Positions 6,423 through 12,619 of a stretch of 18,201 bases of DNA are shown here, one piece after another; positions within the stretch are counted from its first letter, which is position 1; every line of letters starts with the position of its first letter. Position numbers and translations under genes: made by a program. The notes beneath the pieces are model-generated. The model saw only the letters and a list, made by a program, of their open reading frames with translations. It searched no databases and had not been told where the DNA came from. Source of the DNA: Pseudomonadota bacterium (GTDB lineage: Bacteria > Pseudomonadota > Alphaproteobacteria > Acetobacterales > Acetobacteraceae); the NCBI GenBank assembly GCA_021805485.1, contig JAJZFF010000024.1:1-18201 (forward strand), in the 5' to 3' direction.

Positions 6423-7730
6423 ATGCGCTGGACTGCCCTTGCCGTGCTGCTCGGGCTCGCCGCCTGCTCGTCGGGTCCGCCGCCCTTGCAGCTCAGCCGC
6501 CCGCCGCCGCCGCCACCGCCGGGCCAGCCGACGCTGCGGGTCGCCGATGCCGCGCTCGCCTCCGGCGCGCCCGATCTGGCACTGCGGGTCGTGCACGACA
6601 TCCTGGCGCGGCATCCGGACGACGCGGACGCCTGGGTGCGCCAGGGCGATGCCCTCTATATGCTGCGCCGCGTGCCGGAAGCGGCTGACAGCTATATACG
6701 CGCGCTGGCGCTGGCGCCGCGGTCGAACCTGGCCAGGCTCGGCCTCGGCCGCACCAAGCTCCCGAGCGACGCCACCGCCGCCGAGACCCTGTTCCTGGAA
6801 GTGACGCAGAGCGAGCCGCGCAACGGCGCCGCCTTCAACGACCTCGGCATCGCCCGCGACCTCCAGGGCCATCACGCGGCGGCGCAGGCGGCCTACGCGA
6901 CGGCGCTGGCGCTGACCCCGGACATGATCGCGGCGCAGGTCAATCTGGGCCTGTCGCTGGCGCTCTCCGGCCAGACCGACCGCGCGCTGAGCATCCTCCG
7001 CCCGCTCGCCGCCCGCAGCGAGGCGACGCCGCGCGTTCGCCAGGACCTCGCGGTCGCCCTCGCCCTCGCCGGCAACGACGGCGAGGCCGAACAGGTGCTG
7101 CGCATGGATCAGCCGGAGGGAGAAACGCCGAAGCCTATCTTCCTCCCGCGCGACGCGCCGGAAGCGCCGTCCGCCCCGGCCGTGATGGCGCCGACGCCGG
7201 CCGCCACGTCGGCGGTGATGGCGCCGACGCCAGCCACGGCCACGCCAGCCACGGCCATGCCAGCACCGGCCATGCCAGCACCGGCCACGCCAGCACCGGC
7301 GTCTCGGGCCGCGGCTGTCCGGCAAGCCGCTCCCGCGATCCGGACGGCTGACATCGGCACGGCCGCTGCGGCCAAGCCGGAGCGGCCGCGGGCGACCGAA
7401 CGGCGGATCGTCATCCGGACCGACGGCGATGCCTGGGTGGAGGTGCGCGACACGGCGGGGCAAGTCTACATCAACCGCATGTTCCACGACGGCGACAGCT
7501 GGCGGATGCCGGCGCGCGCGCCGGACGAGCCGGCGCTGCTGCTCACCACCGGCAATGCCGGCCACACCGTGCTCCTCGTGGACGGTACCGAGACGCCGCG
7601 GATCGGCCGCGGCGATACCGTGGTTCGCGATCTCGCCCTGGACCCGGACCAGGTCCGAAAGGGCCATCTTCCGGCGCAGCTCGCCGCCGCCCGGGCCGCG
7701 GCCAAGGCCGAGACGCCGGCGCCGTTCTGA
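6423..7730 (+). CDS. TadD-like TPR lipoprotein fused to a RodZ C-terminal-like domain
   Basis: This 435-residue protein occupies the tadD position, nine bases after tadC, with GGAGACGTGG spacing for a ribosome site. A lipoprotein signal ends in LAAC with acceptor C15. A proline run is at about 27-33. TPR-like helices cover about 38-225 (for example RQGDALYMLRRVPEAADSYI, FNDLGIARDLQGHHAAAQAAY). In tad systems TadD is a TPR lipoprotein needed for pilus assembly. A Pro/Ala/Met/Thr linker (about 245-324) is encoded by 15-bp tandem repeats. The last part (about 325-413) has no place in TadD: it reads DAWVEVRDTAGQVYINRMF, DGDSWRMP, LLLTTGNAGHTVLLVDG and DLALDPDQVRKG. That matches the pattern I know for the periplasmic beta-domain of RodZ (DUF4115). 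RodZ's cytoplasmic helix-turn-helix and single transmembrane helix are absent. TadD identity rests on position, lipobox and TPRs. The fusion could link pilus assembly to the wall or a partner protein, but this is inferred. Confidence 0.85.
   Translation: MRWTALAVLLGLAACSSGPPPLQLSRPPPPPPPGQPTLRVADAALASGAPDLALRVVHDILARHPDDADAWVRQGDALYMLRRVPEAADSYIRALALAPRSNLARLGLGRTKLPSDATAAETLFLEVTQSEPRNGAAFNDLGIARDLQGHHAAAQAAYATALALTPDMIAAQVNLGLSLALSGQTDRALSILRPLAARSEATPRVRQDLAVALALAGNDGEAEQVLRMDQPEGETPKPIFLPRDAPEAPSAPAVMAPTPAATSAVMAPTPATATPATAMPAPAMPAPATPAPASRAAAVRQAAPAIRTADIGTAAAAKPERPRATERRIVIRTDGDAWVEVRDTAGQVYINRMFHDGDSWRMPARAPDEPALLLTTGNAGHTVLLVDGTETPRIGRGDTVVRDLALDPDQVRKGHLPAQLAAARAAAKAETPAPF
7182..7301 (+). 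repeat. In-frame tandem repeats encoding the linker of the TadD-like protein
   Basis: Two types are present. GTGATGGCGCCGACGCC occurs at 7182-7198 and 7215-7231. Five consecutive 15-bp units then run from 7227 to 7301: two ACGCCAGCCACGGCC, two ATGCCAGCACCGGCC and one ACGCCAGCACCGGCG. They encode TPATA, TPATA, MPAPA, MPAPA and TPAPA. Paired identical neighbours suggest recent duplication, so linker length may vary between strains. Confidence 0.88.
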
Positions 7731-7772
7731 GCCGCGACCTGAGCGCCATCGGCCGCCGTCTGGCGCGCACCG

Positions 7773-7801
7773 TTGGCCGCGGCTGGCGAGGGCGCTAAGC
7801 T
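7773..7801 (+). promoter_or_regulatory. Possible sigma70-type promoter for the hydrolase gene
   Basis: TTGGCC (7773-7778) and TAAGCT (7796-7801) are separated by exactly 17 bases and end 27 bases before the ATG at 7829. Match to the consensus is partial (4/6 and 3/6). The location in the only gap between the tad block and the next genes makes a promoter here sensible. Confidence 0.4.
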
Positions 7802-7828
7802 GGTTCCGTCCAGGTCCGGGAGGAACGC

Positions 7829-8716
7829 ATGCCATTCGCCACCGCCGATGACGGTGTCCGGCTCTGCTACCAGGAGACCGGCAGCGGCACACCGCTGATC
7901 TTCGTGCACGAGTTCGCCGGCGACATGACGAGCTGGGAAGCCCAGCTGCGCCATTTCGGCCAGCGCTACCGCGCGATCGCGTTCAACGCCCGCGGCTATC
8001 CGCCCTCCGATGTCCCCCCGGACGTCGCCGCCTATTCGCAGGCCCGCGCCGCCGACGACATCGCCGCGGTGCTCGACCATCTCGGCATCGCGCGCGCCCA
8101 TGTCGCCGGCCTCTCGATGGGCGGCTTCGCGACGCTGCATTTCGGTCTGCGCCATCCCGCCCGCGCGCTCTCGCTCTGCGTCGGCGGCTGCGGCTACGGC
8201 GCCGAGCCGGACAAGCGGGCGGAGTTCGCGCGTGAGGCCGAGACGATCGCCGCCTTCATCGCCGAGCGCGGCATGGCGGCCTTCGCCGAGACCTATGCGC
8301 TCGGACCGACGCGGGTGCAGTTCGAGACCAAGGACCCGCGCGGCTTCGCGGCCTTCCGCGCCCAGCTGGCGACGCATTCGGCGCTCGGCTCGGCCAACAC
8401 GCAGCTCGGGGTCCAGCGCCGCCGCCCCTCGCTCTACGACCTCACCGCCGAGATGGCGCGGCTGGAACTGCCGGTGCTGATCCTGCACGGCGACGAGGAC
8501 TGGCCCTGCCTGCAGCCCGGACTGCTGATGAAGCAGACCATCCCGACGGCGGCGCTGGCGGTGATGCCGAATTGCGGCCACGCCATCAATCTCGAAGACC
8601 CGGACGAGTACAACCGCATCCTCGCCGCCTTCCTGGCGCAGGTGGATGCCGGCCGCTGGCCGCGGCGGGACCCGCGCGCCGTCGGCCGCTCGGCGACGGG
8701 GATGATGCGGGGTTGA
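7829..8716 (+). CDS. Alpha/beta hydrolase fold protein
   Basis: This 295-residue soluble alpha/beta hydrolase most likely acts on an ester or similar bond; the substrate cannot be read from sequence. The nucleophile elbow is GLSMG with S96. The acid is D224 in HGDEDW (D222 is an alternative), and the histidine is H251 in PNCGHAINLEDP. The segment LIFVHEFAGDMTSW occupies the oxyanion position with HEFAG in place of the more common HGFPG type. The last about 25 residues are Arg/Gly-rich and probably disordered. The ATG is preceded by GGGAGGAACGC, a good ribosome site. The stop is shared with the TTG start of the P450 (TTGA), which suggests coupled expression. It could process the P450/sulfotransferase substrate, but nothing in the sequence proves that. 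Confidence 0.9.
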   Translation: MPFATADDGVRLCYQETGSGTPLIFVHEFAGDMTSWEAQLRHFGQRYRAIAFNARGYPPSDVPPDVAAYSQARAADDIAAVLDHLGIARAHVAGLSMGGFATLHFGLRHPARALSLCVGGCGYGAEPDKRAEFAREAETIAAFIAERGMAAFAETYALGPTRVQFETKDPRGFAAFRAQLATHSALGSANTQLGVQRRRPSLYDLTAEMARLELPVLILHGDEDWPCLQPGLLMKQTIPTAALAVMPNCGHAINLEDPDEYNRILAAFLAQVDAGRWPRRDPRAVGRSATGMMRG

Positions 8717-10098
8717 GCGCCACCTTCGCCCCGCCGATCCCCCCCATCCCCGAGCACAGCCTGCGTCGCGGCGCCTATCTGCGCGCGCTGCGCACCAACA
8801 CCATCGCCACCTGGCCGCGCGAGGCCTACGAGCAGCTCATCCGCCCGGCCACCCTGCTCGGCCGGCCCTCGCTCCTGCTCAACGATCCCGACGCGATCCA
8901 TCACGTGCTGGTGGCGAACCCGGAGACCTATCGCCGCACCGCTGCGGCCATCCGCGTGCTGCGCCCGGTGGTCGGCAACGGGCTGCTGCTGGCCGAGGGC
9001 GATGCCTGGCGCCACCAGCGCCGCACGCTCGCGCCCAGCTTCGCGCCACGGGTGATGCCGATGCTGTGCCGGCACATCGCGCGCGCGACCGCCGGCTGGG
9101 TGACGGATCTCGCCGCCCGCGCCGAGGCCGGCCCGGTCGATCTCCTGGCCGCCATGCAGGGGCTGACGCTGGAGATCGCCGGTCGGGCGCTGTTCTCGCT
9201 CGAGACCGGCGCGTTCCGCGACGAGATGCGGACGATGATCACCGCGTTCGGGCTCACCCTCGCCCGGCCCTATCTGCTCGATCTGCTGCTGCCGCTCGGC
9301 GTGCCGAGCCCGCGCGATCTGCTGCGCTGGCGCTTCAAGCGGCGCTGGATGCGGCTCATCGACCGCATCCTCGCGGCGCGCCTCGCCATGCCGGCAGCCA
9401 GCGCGGAGACAGGGAACGACGCGCGCGACCTGCTCGATCTGATGCTCGCCGCGCGCGACCCCGAGAGCGGCGAGGCCTTCGACCGCACGGCGCTGCGTGA
9501 GCAGGTGGCGACCCTGATCGTCGCCGGCCACGAGACCACGGCGGTGGCGCTGTTCTGGTCGCTGTTCCTGCTCGCCACGGTGCCGGAGGAACAGGAGCGC
9601 GTCGCGGCCGAGGTGGCCGGGCTCGCGATCACGCCGGAGAACGCCGCCGCGATGCTGGCGCGCATGCCCCGCACGCGTGCCGTCGTCAGCGAGGCGCTGC
9701 GGCTCTACCCGCCGGCGGCGACGCTGGTGCGGCAGGCGACCGCCGACGACCGCATCGGCGCGACCGCCATCCCACGCGGCACGGTGGTGTTCGTCGCGCC
9801 CTGGGTGCTGCACCGCCACCGCCGGCTCTGGCGCGAGCCGGACACATTCGACCCATCCCGCTTCCTGCCGGACGCGCCGCCGCCGCCGCGCTTCGCCTAC
9901 CTGCCCTTCGGCGCCGGCCCGCGCATCTGCATCGGCGCCCAGTTCGCCCTCGCCGAGGCGGCGCTGGTGCTGGGGATGCTGCTCCAGCGCTTCACGCTCG
10001 CGCGCGAGACCGAGGAGCCGGTGCTGCCGGTGAGCGTGGTGACGACGCACCCGGACCACCCCCCGGGCTTTCGCCTCCGCGCCCGGCCCCCCAACTGA
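8713..10098 (+). CDS. Cytochrome P450
   Basis: This 461-residue cytochrome P450 should insert one oxygen atom into an organic substrate. The diagnostic motifs are all present: WRHQRR (99-104, heme propionate contact), I-helix AGHETT (271-276, oxygen activation), K-helix EALR (E327 and R330), and the heme loop FGAGPRICIG (399-408) with C406 as the proximal thiolate. There is no N-terminal membrane anchor and no fused reductase. No ferredoxin or reductase gene is adjacent, so electrons must come from elsewhere. I place the start at the TTG at 8713, which overlaps the hydrolase stop (TTGA) and gives SATFAPPIPP. The open frame runs back to 8572, but that would lie over the hydrolase end and has atypical composition. 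The sequence resembles class-E, fatty-acid-hydroxylase type P450s more than CYP101-like ones; the substrate is unknown. Confidence 0.93.
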   Translation: MSATFAPPIPPIPEHSLRRGAYLRALRTNTIATWPREAYEQLIRPATLLGRPSLLLNDPDAIHHVLVANPETYRRTAAAIRVLRPVVGNGLLLAEGDAWRHQRRTLAPSFAPRVMPMLCRHIARATAGWVTDLAARAEAGPVDLLAAMQGLTLEIAGRALFSLETGAFRDEMRTMITAFGLTLARPYLLDLLLPLGVPSPRDLLRWRFKRRWMRLIDRILAARLAMPAASAETGNDARDLLDLMLAARDPESGEAFDRTALREQVATLIVAGHETTAVALFWSLFLLATVPEEQERVAAEVAGLAITPENAAAMLARMPRTRAVVSEALRLYPPAATLVRQATADDRIGATAIPRGTVVFVAPWVLHRHRRLWREPDTFDPSRFLPDAPPPPRFAYLPFGAGPRICIGAQFALAEAALVLGMLLQRFTLARETEEPVLPVSVVTTHPDHPPGFRLRARPPN

Positions 10099-10108
10099 GC
10101 CGCGCGGG

Positions 10109-10125
10109 CGAGCCGATCGGGCTCG
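10109..10125 (+). terminator. Weak hairpin after the P450 gene
   Basis: CGAGCC and GGCTCG form a perfect six-base stem around GATCG, 11 bases after the P450 stop. No T-run follows, so it may be an inefficient terminator or mere GC-rich symmetry. Confidence 0.25.
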
Positions 10126-10171
10126 GCCGTCATATCTGCCTGTCCTCTCCGCCGCTTGACCGTCCGATCGC

Positions 10172-10211
10172 GGCATGCCCCACTCATGCCATGGAGCGAC
10201 ACGGTACCGTG
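10172..10211. promoter_or_regulatory. Two dyad-symmetric sites upstream of the sulfotransferase
   Basis: The 145-base gap 10099-10243 contains GGCATG-N7-CATGCC (10172-10190) and the perfect 12-base palindrome CACGGTACCGTG (10200-10211), which ends 32 bases before the GTG at 10244. Their place between two genes suggests operators, but no regulator is identified. They would be coding if the sulfotransferase began at the ATG at 10175. Confidence 0.35.
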
Positions 10212-10243
10212 CCCAACCACGCGTCGGCAAAGGGCGCGAGCCG

Positions 10244-11539
10244 GTGAGCGCGCTTCTCGGTCTGGTCAATGCCGGATGCGCGCTGGCCGAGCGGGCCGGC
10301 CTCGGGGCCGACGCGCTCGAGCCGGAGCGGCTGATCGCAGCCGCGCGGGCCTCGGCGCGGCTCGAGGATTTCGGCACCGAGGACTTCGCCGAGCCCCTGG
10401 CGGCGCTGCTCGGTGCCCTGAACGGCGAGGCCGGGCTCAGCCCTTTCGGCCGCTTCGCCGCGCGCTGGGACGCGAAGCGCTTCCTGATCAATCTGCTGAT
10501 CCTGCGCCAGCGTGAGCGCGCCGACCCGGGCATCGGCGAGCAGACGATCGCGCCGCCGATCTTCGTCACCGGCGTGCCGCGCAGCGGGACCACCTTCCTG
10601 CACGCGCTGCTCGCCGAGGACACGGCCAATCTCGTGCCGCGGGTCTGGCAGACGATCTATCCCGACCCGCGCCATCCCGCCGCCGGGCGCGGCGCCGGCC
10701 CCGCGCGGGTGGACCGCCAGATCACCTTCTTCCGCCGCCTGGTTCCGGAGCTGGACCATCTGCACCCGCTGGATGCCAACCGGCCGCAGGAATGCACCGA
10801 GATCACCGCGCATGTCTTCCGCAGCCTGCGCTTCGACAGCACCCATGACGTGCCCTCCTACCGGCGCTGGCTCGCCGCTTCGGGGCATATCGACGCCTAC
10901 CGCTTCCATCGCCGATTCCTCGGCCATCTCCAGCGCCAGACCGGGCCGGGGCGCTGGGTGCTGAAATCGCCGGACCATGTTTTCGCGCTCGACGCGCTGC
11001 GCCGCGTCTATCCGGAGGCCAGGCTGGTCTTCGTGCACCGCGACCCGCTCAGGGTGCTGCCCTCGGTGGCGCGGCTGACCCAGGTGCTGCGCACGCCGTT
11101 CGCCCGTTCCGTCGACCCGCTGCATGTCGGACGGCAGATCAGCCTCGATTGGGCGAGCGGCGTGGCGCGGATCATCGAGGCGTCCCGCACCTGGCCGGCG
11201 TCGCAGCTGTTCCATGTCCAGTATCGCGCGCTGACGGCCGATCCGCTCGGCACCGTGGCGGCGCTGTATCGGCATTTCGATCTCGACCTCGCGCCGGCGG
11301 CCGCGGAGCGGATGGCGGACGCGATCGCGCGCGCCCCACGCGGCGGCTATGGGGTGAATTGCTACCGCTTCGCCGATTTCGGCCTGGACCCGCAGACCGA
11401 GCGCGCCCGCTACCGCGACTACATGGCCACGTTCGGCATCGAGCCCGAGCTTGCGGAGGCCGACGACGCCCGGCCGGCCGGCACGCGGCCGGGGGGCGCG
11501 CCGGTCGCCAGCGACGCGCAGATCTCCGCTTCGCGGTGA
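10244..11539 (+). CDS. PAPS-dependent sulfotransferase family protein
   Basis: This protein of about 431 residues belongs to the Sulfotransfer_3 group, which moves a sulfuryl group from PAPS to a hydroxyl or amine. An N-terminal helical region of about 100 residues (ALEPERLIAAARASARLEDFGTEDF) is typical of the longer bacterial members. The 5'-phosphosulfate-binding loop is TGVPRSGTTF (109-118). The 3'-phosphate-binding segment is VFVHRDPLRVLPS, with R266 and S274 as likely phosphate contacts. The KSPDHVFALDAL segment is also typical. I chose the GTG at 10244, which follows AAAGGGCGCGAG and begins SALLGLVNAG. The frame stays open to an ATG at 10175, but that extension (MPHSCHGATRYRAQ) does not look native and covers two palindromes. 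The stop overlaps the HpnL-like gene (GTGA). The P450 upstream could provide the hydroxyl acceptor. Confidence 0.88.
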   Translation: MSALLGLVNAGCALAERAGLGADALEPERLIAAARASARLEDFGTEDFAEPLAALLGALNGEAGLSPFGRFAARWDAKRFLINLLILRQRERADPGIGEQTIAPPIFVTGVPRSGTTFLHALLAEDTANLVPRVWQTIYPDPRHPAAGRGAGPARVDRQITFFRRLVPELDHLHPLDANRPQECTEITAHVFRSLRFDSTHDVPSYRRWLAASGHIDAYRFHRRFLGHLQRQTGPGRWVLKSPDHVFALDALRRVYPEARLVFVHRDPLRVLPSVARLTQVLRTPFARSVDPLHVGRQISLDWASGVARIIEASRTWPASQLFHVQYRALTADPLGTVAALYRHFDLDLAPAAAERMADAIARAPRGGYGVNCYRFADFGLDPQTERARYRDYMATFGIEPELAEADDARPAGTRPGGAPVASDAQISASR

Positions 11540-12531
11540 CGGCGGCGCGCCGGCGCCGGATCGGCCTCGGGCTCGGGCTGGCGCTCGCCGCGGTGGCGCT
11601 CGCGCTCCTCGCGCGCCGCCTGGACGTCGATGCCGTGCTGGGCGCGCTGCGGACGCTCGGTTGGGGCGGCTTCGCCGTGCTCCTCGTCATCCAGGCGCTC
11701 CTGATCGCCATCGCGGGGCTGGCCTGGTGGTGGCTGCTGCCACCGGCGGCATCGACCCCAACCCGGCGCTTCGTGCTCGCCCAACGCTTCGTCCTGGCCC
11801 GGCTGATGCGCGATTCGGCGGCGCAGATTCTGCCCTTCGTCCAGCTCGGCGGCGTCGTGCTCGGGCTGCGCGTGCTGACGCTGAGCGGGGTCGACGCGGC
11901 GATGGCGATGGCCACGGCGGCGGCGGACCTGGCCGTCGAGTTCCTCGGCGAGCTGGCCTATGCCGCCCTCGGCCTCGGCCTGCTGGCCGGGCTGCGTCCG
12001 GGGGACCGGCTGATCGTGCCGCTGTTTGCCGTCCTGCTGGTGATGGCCCTGCTCGGCGGCGGCTTCGTGCTCGCGCTGCTGCGCGGCACCGGCTTGCTGG
12101 CGCGGGCCGCGGGCTGGTTCGGCGCCGGGGCGGCGGAGCGGGTGTACGCGCTCGGGCAGGCGCTGCGCAGCATCCACGCGCGGCCATCGACGCTCGGCGC
12201 CGCCTGGCTGGTCCATTTCGCCGCCTGGATCCTCACCGGCGTCCAGACCTGGCTCACCCTGAGGCTGATGCACGTGCCCGCGAGCCTCGGCGCCGCGCTC
12301 GCCATCGACAGCCTGACCTTCGGCATCCGCAGCCTCGCCTTCATCGTGCCGAGCGGGCTCGGCGTGCAGGAGGGCGCCTTCGTGATGCTCGGCGGCCTGT
12401 TCGGCATCAGCCCCGGCGCCGCCCTGGCGCTGGCGCTGGCGCGGCGGGGACGGGAACTGGTGATCGGGCTCCCGGCCCTGCTCGGATGGCAGATTTTCGA
12501 GGGCCGCCGGGCCTGGCGCCGCGCGGCGTGA
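11536..12531 (+). CDS. HpnL / LPG-synthase-like polytopic inner-membrane protein
   Basis: This 331-residue integral membrane protein has about seven or eight hydrophobic segments (about 9-27, 41-68, 120-150, 158-182, 218-243, 250-270, 282-302 and a short one near 308-320). Two hallmarks of the lysylphosphatidylglycerol-synthase TM / HpnL family are visible: RDSAAQILPFVQLGG (92-106) and VPSGLGVQEGAFVMLGGLFG (271-290). HpnL proteins are linked to hopanoid biosynthesis and transport; related members move lipids across the membrane. There is no soluble aminoacyltransferase domain, so it is not an MprF synthase. The GTG at 11536 overlaps the sulfotransferase stop by four bases, which implies a shared function. 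An upstream frame extending to 11149 lies over the sulfotransferase and is an artefact of GC content. I call it HpnL-like; the transported lipid is not known. Confidence 0.85.
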   Translation: MTAARRRRIGLGLGLALAAVALALLARRLDVDAVLGALRTLGWGGFAVLLVIQALLIAIAGLAWWWLLPPAASTPTRRFVLAQRFVLARLMRDSAAQILPFVQLGGVVLGLRVLTLSGVDAAMAMATAAADLAVEFLGELAYAALGLGLLAGLRPGDRLIVPLFAVLLVMALLGGGFVLALLRGTGLLARAAGWFGAGAAERVYALGQALRSIHARPSTLGAAWLVHFAAWILTGVQTWLTLRLMHVPASLGAALAIDSLTFGIRSLAFIVPSGLGVQEGAFVMLGGLFGISPGAALALALARRGRELVIGLPALLGWQIFEGRRAWRRAA

Positions 12532-12534
12532 CGG

Positions 12535-12564
12535 CTGTCGGCCCGGATCGGCCTGTGCCATAAC
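12535..12564 (+). promoter_or_regulatory. Possible promoter for the SARP-type regulator
   Basis: CATAAC (12559-12564) is a 4/6 match to a -10 element, with CTGTCG (12535-12540) 18 bases before it as a weak -35. It would give a leader of roughly 50 bases before the ATG at 12620 and argues against a start at 12566. Confidence 0.3.
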
Positions 12565-12619
12565 GGTGTCACCTGGGCAGCGTGCGTCACGCCGTCGTCC
12601 AGCGGAGCCAGGACCCCCG

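Noticed and set aside
7227..7301. Repeat block considered as a CRISPR array
   Set aside because: Units are 15 bp, directly adjacent without spacers, in frame within a gene, and no cas gene is present.
5376..7892. Very long open frame on the - strand opposite tadC and the TadD-like gene
   Set aside because: Its product is rich in Arg, Gln, His and Gly without any recognisable domain, and it mirrors two well-supported + strand genes. It is the usual consequence of high third-position GC.
10175..10243. Earlier ATG start for the sulfotransferase
   Set aside because: The added 23 residues look unlike protein of this family, and the stretch holds two dyad-symmetric sites more typical of a control region.
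8434..10629. Long - strand frame opposite hydrolase, P450 and sulfotransferase
   Set aside because: It crosses three genes with intact catalytic motifs on the + strand and shows no domain of its own.
11149..11535. N-terminal extension of the HpnL-like protein
   Set aside because: The extension is Arg/Gly-rich, lies over the sulfotransferase C-terminus and has no membrane segment. The GTG at 11536 with a GTGA overlap is the natural start.
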